Positions 27,691 to 39,067 of a stretch of DNA of 64,000 nucleotides are shown here, one piece after another. This DNA is from Brugia malayi (taxonomy: Eukaryota; Nematoda; Chromadorea; Rhabditida; Onchocercidae), in NCBI RefSeq assembly GCF_000002995.4, contig NW_025062479.1, positions 62,001-126,000 of the forward strand, read 5' to 3'. How positions within the stretch are numbered: the first letter of the stretch is position 1; each line of letters starts with the position of its first letter. The notes beneath the pieces are model-generated. The model saw only the letters and a program-made list of their open reading frames with translations, was not told where the DNA came from and searched no databases. Position numbers and translations under genes: made by a program.

Positions 27691-28908
27691 TATTTATATT
27701 AGAATTACTTGTAACTGATAACGATGATAATGTAACAATTTTTATATGCAATATGAATAACTGATAGTAGTGATAATATGTGTGAAATTGTTATTGCTAT
27801 GATAATTATTCACCTATACACTATTTGTATGTAATAAAATATTTTAGTAAACATTTTTGTCAAAACAAAGGTTTAAATTTTGCAAAAAAATAGGAAAGGA
27901 AAAAAAAATTTTTTCCTTTTGAATCATTTAAATTTCTAACTAATTTGATTTTATATTGTTATGCTAACGATTGATAAGCAAAGAGAGAGAGATTTGTCAT
28001 CTTTGAAACTTTATTTTTTTTTCTTCTTTTCCTCTCTCTCTTTTTTTTTTTTTTTTTTTTTTTTTGCCAATACAATAAATCTTTCATTATTGCTTATTTG
28101 TTCAATAACAATTAAAATTGCAACTATCGCTAAATAAAAGATTTTTTTCTCGTCCTCCTTTCTTCGTTATTTAGCAATTCTTTCATTTTATTTCATTTTT
28201 TTTTTTTAAAAAACAAATCCAATTGCACCACAGCGCCTACTGATTGTAGTAGATGCTTTTACTCTTTTACAATGAAAAATTAGAATAAATTGATGGCATC
28301 GTTCTTTTTTTTTTTTTTTTTACTTTTTTTTAAAAAAAAAATATCAAAATTTAAAACTATACAGCACCGATAAGATTGCTTGTCAAATGTCATTAAAGCA
28401 TTAATGTTTTATGCTTTTAGTTAAACTATTATTTTTCTTCTAAATATATTTCTAATTTTCTATTAATAGTAAATGCAATATTAGAAAGTAAAAAAAATAA
28501 AGATAAAATAGTCCTTTCGTTTTTTTGAACTTTTATAATTTTTTAAAAATTAACATTTTTTTATTGTAAATGTTATTACTATGTAACAAATATAAGCCTA
28601 TAAGTAATTTTTTTCTTTTTTTTTTCTTTTGATATTAATAATCTATTAATTTATTTGTTCGATTTATTATTATATCCATCTAATTAAAGTTAATAAATTT
28701 TTCAATTTCCAAATACAAAATATTTTTTTTTTTCTCTTCATTCGAAATATGACAAAGTTGACAAAATTATTGTTGCCATTTCTTCGTTTTTTTTTTGTGT
28801 GTGTTTTGTGTGTGTTACTTTTTTTGTTTATGTTACACTCAATAAGTATCACCTTTGTTTTTTCTTTCTTTTTTTTTGCTCGATTCTTTTGTTTATTTTT
28901 TAAATAAA

Positions 28909-28971
28909 CATTAATAATTTCAGCAAACAAAATTTGCCGAACAGTTGTAACAAGCAATAAAACAGGAAAAA
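28909..28971 (+). promoter_or_regulatory. Putative trans-splice acceptor and 5' leader of TWK channel 2
   Basis: TTAATAATTTCAG ends at 28923 and is followed 48 bases later by the ATG at 28972. A strong acceptor shortly upstream of the start codon with no exon before it is the usual sign of spliced-leader addition in nematodes. This is inferred, not demonstrated. Confidence 0.45.
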
Positions 28972-29976
28972 ATGCTAAAAAGTTGGTTACGTATTGCTGG
29001 CTCGAAAGTTTGTTTATTATTTATTCGCTTTTTTAATTCAATTTTATTTATTTATTCTTTTTTTATTCAATTCATTTAGAGTTAAATATTACTCATTAAT
29101 TTGTCTTTTATACTTCAAAAATGAAACGAAATTCAATTTTTTTTCGCTATGACTTTTTTTTACATTCATAATTTAAAATTTAATTTTTTGCACTTTTTTT
29201 AATAATCATTTTATAATATTATAAAGAATATCTAATAAATTCTTTTCAAAAGAAAAAAAGTGAGACAAATAAATAAATAACTTTTCCTTTTTTTTTTTTC
29301 TTCCTTTTAAATTTTAAAAATTTATCTTATTAAGTTTATTTTTTCACTTCATTTTTCTGTTTATTTTTCTTATTTTTTTTCCCTTCAAAAAATTATTACT
29401 TCTTTGCTTACAATTCAGCATTACAAATCTTTAGCTAAAATGTTTTGAAGCTTTTTTAATTTTTTTAGATGGGACCAATATTTTTGCGTATTTTATTAAT
29501 AACAATTGTTTCTATTTATGCTATTTTTGGAGCACTCATTTTATCATATTTGGAAACTAAAGAACAGGTAGATCACCTGTCAAATGTTCGATTACACAAC
29601 GATATCACTCAAATTTCCACTCGTAAGTTCATTTTAAAGTATATGAATGTTTATTAATTCTGCAATCATATAATTAATTACTTTTAGAAATAAATGAACT
29701 TATAATTAATTATCATCAACAGTTGTGATAAGTATTATTTTTGTAAATCTATCTGTTAAAAAAATAAAAAAATATTTTATTTTTGAAAAAAATAAAATGC
29801 GCATTATTAAATATTTTTTTATTCCTCTCCATAAACAATAATTCCCTAACAAAAAAAAAAAAATAATTATTTATTTAAAACTATAAGATAAATATTTAGA
29901 TTCACTAATAATCTCACCTATTTATATGAATCATTGGAATAGTACACGTCAATGTATAACTGATATTATCAAGGTA

Positions 29977-30007
<31 letters not shown>

Positions 30008-33000
30008 AATAGATAATTATTATTTACTTATTTAAACATGGTTTTTTAATATAACTTATTATTTATTTAAACACAGTTTCTTTTTTGTTTGTTTTATAAA
30101 TTTCTCGATTCAAAATTTTAGCATAAAAGATGCAATAAAAATAATATATGTGATTGTAATTAATAGAAATAATCATAAAAATGAATGTTTATATAAAATT
30201 GATTTTAGCAAAAGTGAAACAATTAATAGTTTTGGTTATAAAATCATTTTATTTAATTTATTAATTGTTTACAAAAGATTTGGCATTGCTAATTTACATT
30301 TTCAAATTTTTAATTTATGAAAATTACTAATCGTAATAATTGTATTAGATTAAATTTTGTAAATATTAATTATAAAAATCAAACATTTTTAACTCTGTCT
30401 ATTTTTTTTCCTTTAAATTTGAGATTGATTTTAGAATTTGTTGAGAAAAAGCAATTGTTCTAATATTATATTCGGTCGTTTGTCAGTTCGCTATTTCAAA
30501 CGTTGCTATTATTACAATTTACTTTCACTTTCAAATGTAACAAATAATGAACAAAGGGATGATAACAATAATTACTTATCAACATATAATCAATCATCAA
30601 ATTATCAAGGTTCATTCAACAATAATCTTCAAAAAAAAAATTATAATTATTTTGTGAGATAAACTAATATAATTGGAATATAACTATAGCTCTTCAAGTG
30701 CTAATTTAATTAGAAAAATGAGACAAATCATTGAAGTATAGTCGTAATTTTACAAAATAGCAACTAATTTCAATAAATTTTATAAATAAACAAATTTAGT
30801 TAGTTACAATTATTTCGCTTCTTTTTTTTTTTTTTTTTTTTGTATTTTATTTAGATTCGGAAATGAACAAAGACTCATCGGTTAATGAATGGCTATTTTT
30901 TGATTCGTTATTGTTTGCATTTGCACTTATTACAACAATTGGTTTGTTTTCATTTAATTTAAAAAGAAAAAAAAAAAACAAACAAGCAAATAAACAAAAT
31001 AGAATTAAATGAGAAATTAAATAATGCAAAAATAATGGAACTTATAAATAAACTGTGAATATAATACTTATTCACATGCAATTTAATATTTTGTCTTGTT
31101 TTATTTTTAAAGAATATTATAAAATTGATAATTTTTTATGATAACTTTTTATTACCAAAATTTATAATTCTATTAATTATATTTATTGTATAGTAAAAAT
31201 TTTCAAAAATACAATTAATTTATTTATTTATTTTTTATTTTTCACTTAAGGTTATGGCAATATTACGCCGAAAACATTCGCAGGACAAATGTTTTGTATA
31301 TTTTTTGCTGCATTTGGTGTACCATTAACACTACTTATTATTGCTGATCTTGGCAAATTTATTTCTCGAATTATTTTTGCTTGCAATGATCGTTTCAATA
31401 ATAAAATAAAGTTATTACTTTTTTTTCTTTTTTTTAAATTTCACAATTTTTTTTAAAAATCAAAGAATTTTATGAGCAAAATTTTGTCTCTTTTTTTTTT
31501 TTCGAGAAAGAAAAAAGACAAATTTTATCAATGAAATCTTTTATGTTTTTCCAAATTTATAAATTGATTTTTATCTTAAAAATTCTTTCAATTATTTTCT
31601 TTTTATTTTAATCTTTAATTTTAGACGATTGCTGCGAAAACGTTTTAAGATGATAATATGTAATCACAAATCGAGTAAATTTATAAGTAATAATTCTAAA
31701 GGTAAATTACTGTGTGAAAAAAATGATGATAATGAAATAAATGGACAAAAAAATAACGATGATAAACAGGTATTTTCTTTATTTTTCAAAAAAAAAAAAA
31801 AAAATGGAAAATAAATAACTCATTTTTTTAATTTCTGGCAATTTTTTTTTTTTTTTTTTTTTTTTATAAGTAAAGAAAAATTTTTTTAATAAAATTAATT
31901 CATAAAATTAAAGATTAATGGAACAGAAGCAAAATCAGAAATGACTGATGATAATGAACAATCAAATCGAACATTAGCACTTCTTGTACTATTTTTCATT
32001 TATGTTATTGCTGGTTCATTGTTACTCAGTAGCTATGAACCTGAAATGCCATTTTTTACTGTAAGTAATTAATCAAAATTAACAAAGCAAATTTTATTTT
32101 ACTTAAATAAGAAGAAAAGAAAAGGAAAAAAGTGAAACAATTATTCAATTATAATTCATTTCCTATTTCATTAAGTTTATTTCAATATTTTATTTTTAAT
32201 TACTATTCATCTTACATATTCATTTCATTATAATGATAATATAAACAATGTAAAACTAATGGCTTTTAAAAAAAAAAAAAGAAATTGATAATATTAGTTT
32301 ATGAAAAATTATTTCAAACTGTAATATTTTTTTAGGCCATATATTTCAATTTTATAACATTAACATCTATTGGACTTGGTGATATTGTACCACAAAGGTT
32401 TGATTTTAATTACTTTAAAAAAAAGTTTTTTTTTTTAATTATCATTGTTGTTTATTTGATATTAGGATAGTATTTTTATTATATTAATATAAATTTATAT
32501 TGTAATTTTACTTTTAATTTCTTCTTTTTTTTTTAGTAGAAATTTTTTTTCGGTAAAATTATTAGTAAATTTTTATAGGGTAAAAAATAAAAATAAAAAC
32601 TAAATTTGCAGACGAACTTATATGGCAATAACAATTTTATACATAACTGTTGGTTTAGCACTTACAACAATTGCTATTGAAATTGCTGCTGATACATTAA
32701 AGAAATTACATTATTTTAGACGTCAAATTAAAAATGTTGGCAATATTGAAATTTGGTTTGGTGGCAAAAGGTTTTGATCGTTGTAATTTCATTCAAATTG
32801 ACAATTTTTTAACACATCAAATTAAATGATAAAACTTTAAAAAGATTTGAAATCATTTAAAATTATAAAAATGTAAGATTAAATTTTGAAATTATTGCAA
32901 TTAAAATTTGAAAACATTTTAAAATTAAAAATATATGATTAGGATTTGAAATGATGAAGTCATTTCAAATTAAAATGTAAAACTATTTTTAGATTTACTG

Positions 33001-35129
33001 TACGAGCAAATAAATTTGCCTTCTTCCCTAATTCCTCTCATTTACCTGTCGGAATAAAAGCATAAGACTATATTATCAATGCATTTAATTAATTAAATTT
33101 TTTTTTTTTGTTGCAAAATTTGTTGTCAAAAGAGAACAAAGAATTATGTATAATAAATTTAAGTTGAGTTTTTCTTCCTCTCTTTTTCTCTTTCTTTTTC
33201 ATTAATATAAAAGAGAGACGTAAATTTTCTATTTACTTTTATTGACGAAATTTGTTTAAAATTTTAAAATTATTCCATTTACTAAAATTATTAAAATTAT
33301 ACAATTATTCAATACAGCAAATATATTATTGTTGATTTTTGCATTAGCATAACAGAAATCATCATGCTGTTGTCATTTTTACTTATTGTATTTAATGTAC
33401 TTATTCCATTTAAAAATATAATTAAATTGAATTTTGAATTTTACACTACGAAATATAATAAATATGTTAAATGCAACAAATATTTGCTTATAGATTAACT
33501 GTTCGTCAGATAATTCGCAATTTATGTGATCAATTTAACATTCCTGATACAGCAATATCCGGTTTCAATATTGGTCATTTTGTTGAGGAAGCGATCAAGG
33601 TTGAAGCTGGTGAACGACCTTCATTACGAGTATAATCTTATTATGTATATTATTACCTTTTCCGTTCTTGAAGTTTTCTGTTTTCAAAAAAAGAAAAAAA
33701 AATCTTTTTTTTATTTTATAGACTACAACTCCACGACAAGAAGTTAATTCGCATGATGAAAATGGTTAGTTTCTTTTTAATCATTTTTTGTAAATGAAAT
33801 TATTATACATTTAAAAATAAAATTTCTAATTGTTTAAATTCTTTTGTAGAATTTCTCACAAAAGCTTGTGCATCATGTGAGAATGAATCTGAACATGATG
33901 TATCGGAAAATGAACCAGAACCGGAACATATGTCAGAATCTAAGTTTGTATTGGAGGAAGAATTGAAACCGGAGTCTGAAGCAAAATCGGGATATGAATC
34001 AGAAGTAGAACTACCAGAACCTGAACCAGTCAAGCTGTTACCAGAAAAAGAAATTCCTCAATGTGAGCCAATATCAGTAACTCCTGAAATAGAATCAATA
34101 TCTGAACCTGAATTGTATCTATTGGAGTTATCGAAAGAAGTAGAAATTCCATATATACCTGAAATACCAGTGCTTACTGTACTTGAACCAACATCGCCGC
34201 CGGAATCAGTGTCAGAATCAGTTGAAGTTACGGATGTAACACAGGAGCTGAAATCAGAACAAGGCACATCGGTTGAATCAGTACGTTAGCTATTTGAATA
34301 ATCAAATATTGAATTTTATTTTAGTAATTTTAAATATATCAGATATTACTGGTAATAATTACAGTTATATTTGCAGGAAGAGAAGAGTGTTAAGGATCGT
34401 AAGTTTTAATTCAATTATTTCCAGTGTCACATCATTCAAATTAAATTTTTTAATTTAAAAGCAAATTTTATGCCATGAATTGAATTTAAAAAAAAGGAAA
34501 AAAAAAAAAAAACCAGGAAATAAAACCTAGATTTGAATCTGATAAAAATTTTTTAGAAGCATTTACAAGTTAGAATGAATTTTTCTTTTTTTCTCAAGAT
34601 TGCCGAAAAATCACTCGTTACGATCTGTGATGGCGCAATTGTACATTAGGAAAAAAATTTATAGTTCAAATTTATCAAGCTATTCTAAAAATTTTCTACA
34701 TATTCATCCATAATTAAAATATCAGCGCAAAGGAGAACACAAATTCATGTTTATGGATAACTTATTAAAATTTACTTTAATGATTCATGCCTCACGTAGT
34801 CACGTCAGATCGCGTATTATCATTTTCCTTTTCACATTATATATGCTTTTTGAGAAAGAATGTTTACAGCAAGACTGGATGCTTTACGGCGGAAAGGTTA
34901 CAGTGAGGAAGCCTGGAAACGCTATCAAGAATATCAGAGTGTGAGTTACCTAATAATTGATGTTTTCAAACGTACTATTTTAAAATTATTGCTGTAGCTT
35001 TTTCTATTTGTTTATTCGTCCTTCTTCTTTTTTTTTTTTTTTTTTTTTTTATTTTAGGAATGGAATAAGTTCCGACGTCTTTCACGTACTCTTTCACGCA
35101 AAGATCATCGGAAAGGCGCAAAAAAATGA
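28972..35129 (+). CDS. Two-pore-domain (TWK/K2P) potassium channel 2
   Basis: Sixteen exons: 28972-29007, 29469-29622, 29900-29973, 30435-30609, 30855-30941, 31251-31410, 31625-31769, 31914-32060, 32336-32397, 32612-32770, 33494-33629, 33722-33764, 33850-34280, 34377-34398, 34870-34940, 35058-35129. All junction phases agree and give 657 residues plus TGA. Seen in order: MLKSWLRIAG start, M1 (about 18-42), cap of about 125 residues, filter 1 TTIGYGN, M2 (FGVPLTLLIIADLGKF), basic linker, M3 (LALLVLFFIYVIAGSLLL), filter 2 TSIGLGD, M4 (GLALTTIAIEIAADTL), IWFGGKR and VRQIIRNL, then a long cytosolic tail rich in Glu, Pro and Ser (about 459-603) and a basic end (RRLSRTLSRKDHRKGAKK). It is a paralogue of the channel at 1935-10159; exons of 87, 160, 159 and 136 bases have exactly matching counterparts there. 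The donor at 30609 and the exons in the cap are the least certain part. Confidence 0.92.
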
Positions 35130-35177
35130 TCGTTTATAAAAGATTCCAATGTTTTGCACTAAAATTTAATACTTTAA

Positions 35178-35183
35178 AATAAA
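35178..35183 (+). terminator. Poly(A) signal AATAAA of TWK channel 2
   Basis: Exact AATAAA 49 bases after the TGA stop, a good position for a compact nematode 3' UTR. Confidence 0.55.
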
Positions 35184-36189
35184 TGGTATATGCATAGATA
35201 ACTATTAAATTTAATTAGTATTGAAGAAATTTTATGAATTACAATTGAAATTCGCTTTAAGTTTCTGAATTTCAAAATAAATTTAACATATGAAGAAAAA
35301 AAAATTTGTTACAATAATAAATGTCAAATTAGAGATGAAAAAAGATTTCGTCTTGCTTAATACTTCAGGATCGAAAGTGAAAAAATGCCGAAATGAATGT
35401 TAAATTAAAACTGAAATGCATCTTAAATGCAATAACATTAAATAATTAGTGCATTAATATAGTCATAATTAATGTGTTACTTTCAATGGAAATAGTGGAA
35501 AAATGCTACGATTTTAAAATTGGTATAAAATAATATCAAATAATGAAATGAATGATGATAATTCAGAAATAAAAGATAACAATCGCTAGTGCAGTAGTAG
35601 TCCGTTCAACATTTGAAATGTATTCGTCTTCCGGAACAAACTTGAAGAAATAGGAATGGTTTCTGCATTAAAAAAAAATATGCGTGAATCATTGCAGTGG
35701 ATCTGAGTATATGATATGATAATATTTTGTTTGCAATATGAATCCAATCGATTAATTACACAAATCAAATTTTATCATTGGTGATAATCCTATATTCTTT
35801 CAAATTTGATTATAACAAAAATACAAATTATTCTGTATTATTGTTCTTATTGATAATAGAGAGAAAGAAAAAAGAAGGACCAATTAGCTATAAAACACAA
35901 TATGCTCATTTAAAACTTTATTGAAGTTAAAGATAAAATCAAATTATTTAAAAATGATGACTAATTTCATTTAAAAAAAATAATAATATTCGTATTTTCG
36001 GGATGATAGTTTGATTTTCACCTCCATGTCAATTAGTGAACTTTTAAATTGTAAATTACTGTATGATAAGAAATCAGATAGCAGTCAAAAAATAGATGGA
36101 AGAAAAGATTGGTTTAAATTTGAAAATTTGCATTAAATTCTCCAAATAATTGAACGAAATAATCATTTTATATAATCGTTATTACTATT

Positions 36190-36247
36190 GTTAATTATTA
36201 TTATTACTATTATTATAATTATTATTATTATTATCATTATTATTATT
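36190..36247. repeat. Imperfect TTA/ATT trinucleotide tract
   Basis: About 58 bases of TTA/ATT-type units with interruptions in the convergent 3' interval. Simple slippage repeat. Confidence 0.8.
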
Positions 36248-36627
36248 CGACATACTTTAATAATACTTAATTCGTTTTTCTGTTATTTCAGATGAAACTA
36301 ATCTTGTCATAGTGCTTTTTCATCACTGTTACAATTTTCATTATTTATTAGACATTAAAAATTTCAAACAAAAGACCGAAAATTGCTACATTAAAAAATC
36401 AAAAATTAAATGATTTACCCTCGTTTTTTTTTAATGTAAGAAATTAATGAATAACTGTAAAAATCATCAATTTCTTCGTTATTTTTTTCTCAAAAATGTA
36501 TCTAACATATTTCTTTTATCATTTGGAAGATTTAAAAATTAATAAAAAAAAAAAAAATCAAACAAAGTTATAATTTTATCATACTAACCAAGTATTATCT
36601 AAATATTAATTGGATTTATATTAATTA

Positions 36628-36633
36628 TTTATT
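36628..36633 (-). terminator. Candidate poly(A) signal of the Gln/Cys-rich gene
   Basis: TTTATT on the plus strand reads AATAAA on the minus strand, about 247 bases beyond the stop codon at 36880. The hexamer occurs often by chance in this AT-rich DNA. Confidence 0.3.
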
Positions 36634-36719
36634 GGAGAAAAATTAAATTAATTATAGCGTTAAAAAAACTCAGTACGTTAAATTTAAATTTAAGATTTAA
36701 CTTTAAAATTGACATGAAC

Positions 36720-36740
36720 AGAGAGAGAGTGGATGAGTGT

Positions 36741-36771
<31 letters not shown>

Positions 36772-36790
36772 GGAGAAGGAGAGGGAGGAA
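36720..36790. repeat. GA-rich microsatellite
   Basis: About 70 bases of GAGA with a few T, A and GG interruptions, just beyond the 3' end of the minus-strand Cys-rich gene. Confidence 0.9.
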
Positions 36791-36879
36791 AAAAAGTTGC
36801 GTTAACAACTTTTTGATGTATATATTTACATTAGACTGGCAAAGAAATGTTTACATAAAAAGTTTGATGAAAGAGCTAG

Positions 36880-39067
36880 TTAATGTTTCTTGCAACATTG
36901 CGATCCGTTATTACATGGAATATTGCCGTTTGTACAATAACAATGCATTATCGCTGTTTGTTGACATTGTGTCAACTGTTGTTGTTGTTGTGTTTGTAAC
37001 GGTAATTGACGATGACCACAATTTTGTTGACAAATTGTTTGACAAGCTGGTTGGCATTGTGTTTTGATAAGATTTGTGCTACATTGCTGTAAGCATGTTT
37101 GTTGACATTGTGGAATACATTGTGTTGATTCAAGCATTGAAGCATGAAGGCCTACTCGAATTATCTGAAAATGAAATGAACAAAAAACATAGAAAAAAAA
37201 ATTTAATAGTTAATAAATATTTAAATATGATTTAAAAGTTTGTCAATAAATTAAACTATTGATAATTAATAAGTAATTTTATTTTTATTTTTTTCTTAGT
37301 ACCAATTGATTTGTTAGTAGAATAATATTTTATTTTGGCACAAATTCCAATAATTATATAACAAATATATTTTGATGAATACTGACTGTCCAGATAATCA
37401 TCAAATATTTTGTTTATTTTTTTAATTAATTCGATTATAAGTAGTTTAAAAGTTATCATCAGTTTCTTTTTTTTTTTTTTTTTTTTTATTACCATATAAT
37501 AGTATTTGCTATTACTATTACTGTTAGTTGTAGTTGAGAAATGAACCAATCATCGAAAAGATTAAATTTGTATTAACAAATTTTGCTGATATGAATGTAT
37601 GTTTCTTTTTTTTAATTTTTCAAATTTTAGATTTACGAATTATTAATCAATATGTCGGTCAATGTTTTCATTAATTTTTAGTTATTTTACAAAAGATTGT
37701 ATGATGATGACAAGCGATGCTTACATCCATATAAATATGTTAATTAATTAAAATATAACTTCTTATTTTTCATTCTCGAGCAGCAATTTTATCCAGTAAT
37801 GACGATAATTTTTGAATTTAGTTTCTAAAAATTTCGTTTAATTTAAAAATAAATGTTTGAAAAGTAGAAAAAAAGATAACAAAAAAAAGAGGTTTAGACC
37901 TGTAGTTTATATGGTTGTTTAGCTTGCTGACTAACAGATAAAGTTTGTTGCTGTTGTTGATAATATTGACAAAATTGTTGACAATTTTGTGTACATGGAT
38001 TAGAACATTGGATAGTTTGCTGTTTTCCACATGATTGCTTGCAACTATCAAAACAATTTGCAAAACAAAATTGTGATTGGGTAAGATGTGGAAACAAATA
38101 TGAATATGAAATTGGATTGCTAAATGGATTCATCGATTTGGCAAATTGTGCTTCCGATGATATGATGCAAATATCGGTGCAATGTTGCTTGCATTGTGGT
38201 TGACAATGTTGATTGTTTATCATTTTTTGATTGCAAAATTGTTGACAATTCTGTTGACAATGTGGCATGCATTGTTGCTGTATGATTGAAAATGATTGTG
38301 ATTGCATGTTGCTAGATGAGCAACTTGGCTGGCACTGTTGCATGCAGCCGCATTGCATGCGATTACCATCCAAAAATGATTGCTGATTGTTGCATAATTG
38401 TTCACAACTAATTAAACAAATGAAGCATTGTTCCAGAATAGGTGATAATTGTTGATAAGAATATGGATATGATTGTTGTAATGAATTTATATTTGGATTC
38501 CAATAGAGTAAATTACCAGATTGTTGATTTTGATGCTGTTGCAAGTTGCATGACTGTATGCATGCATCATTACATGCATTCTCACAGTGCATTTGTGGCA
38601 TATATGGATTGCACTGCGTGTTACATGACTGTTGGCAACCTGTTTGACATTGCTGTCCGATATGTGCATGCAAATTGCATCCGCAATAATTTGATTGTTG
38701 TAACTGTTGCTGCACTTGTGGACATGTGCATGACATCGAAAATATGGATGATTTTGGGACGCAAATGCATAATTCGCCAATCCATGGTTGCACTTGTTGC
38801 AGTTGATTGCATCCGCATAATTGACGTCGCATACGTATCTTCATATGCTCAGCCTATACCTTCAATTTATTTAGTATAATTGAAGAATAAAATGAAATTA
38901 TTATTGCAATAACATTTTAATTAAATTAATACGAAATTATTATATTTTTAATTTAATAAATGTAATATTAAGATATATATATATATATATATATATATGC
39001 TTACATTGTTTATCACTATCATTGTCATGATCGAAGCAATAAGCAATTTAAATTGTAACACATCCAT
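36880..39067 (-). CDS. Secreted Gln/Cys-rich protein, ABU/PQN (APPG)-like
   Basis: Three exons in transcription order: 39005-39067, 37900-38853, 36880-37164, all phase 0, giving 433 residues plus stop. The first exon codes a complete 21-residue signal peptide (start MDVLQFKLLIASIM) with a GTAAG donor; the second starts AEHMKIRMRRQLCGC. The mature protein is built from spaced Cys with Gln/Asn between, for example CQQNCQQFCNQ, CQTGCQQSCNTQC and CIPQCQQTCLQQC, and early CxC pairs (CGC, CIC, CTC). This arrangement resembles the C. elegans abu/pqn paralogue group, which includes pharyngeal cuticle proteins and proteins induced when the unfolded-protein response is blocked. The match is on composition and spacing, so the family call is an inference. 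No transmembrane segment follows the signal. An extracellular, disulfide cross-linked matrix role is likely. The acceptor before exon 2 (GGTATAG) is weak. Confidence 0.8.
38973..38998. repeat. (TA)n microsatellite
   Basis: About 13 AT units inside the first intron of the Gln/Cys-rich gene, immediately after the donor of the signal-peptide exon. Confidence 0.9.

Larger units (their letters stand above)
25651..28971. other. Noncoding 5' region of TWK channel 2
   Basis: This AT-rich 3.3-kb stretch has a GA-rich tract at 27649-27690 and many poly-T runs. It should include the outron and promoter of the TWK channel that starts at 28972. No named element was recognised. Confidence 0.5.
35130..36879. 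other. Convergent 3' interval between TWK 2 and the Cys-rich gene
   Basis: AT-rich noncoding sequence with a TTA/ATT trinucleotide tract (36190-36247), a GA-rich tract (36720-36790) and candidate poly(A) signals for both flanking genes. A frame full of Arg-Glu repeats in the GA tract is an artefact of the repeat. Confidence 0.6.

Noticed and set aside
28670..28957. 95-codon Lys-rich minus-strand frame
   Set aside because: It is built from poly-T runs and overlaps the leader of TWK channel 2; no support for coding.
33803..34267. Ser/Asp/Gly-rich minus-strand frames
   Set aside because: They are antisense readings of the Glu/Pro/Ser-rich exon of TWK channel 2.
34747..34944. 65-codon plus-strand frame
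   Set aside because: It covers an intron of TWK channel 2 and the next exon in the wrong frame; the channel frame there reads LDALRRKGYSEEAWKRYQEY.
36714..37067. Arg/Glu repeat plus-strand frame
   Set aside because: It reads a GA microsatellite and then runs antisense over the last exon of the Gln/Cys-rich gene.
38442..38879. 145-codon plus-strand open frame over the Gln/Cys-rich gene, and minus-strand frames at 38487-38818
   Set aside because: They are shadows of the low-complexity coding exon on the minus strand; they lack signal, splice logic and family motifs.
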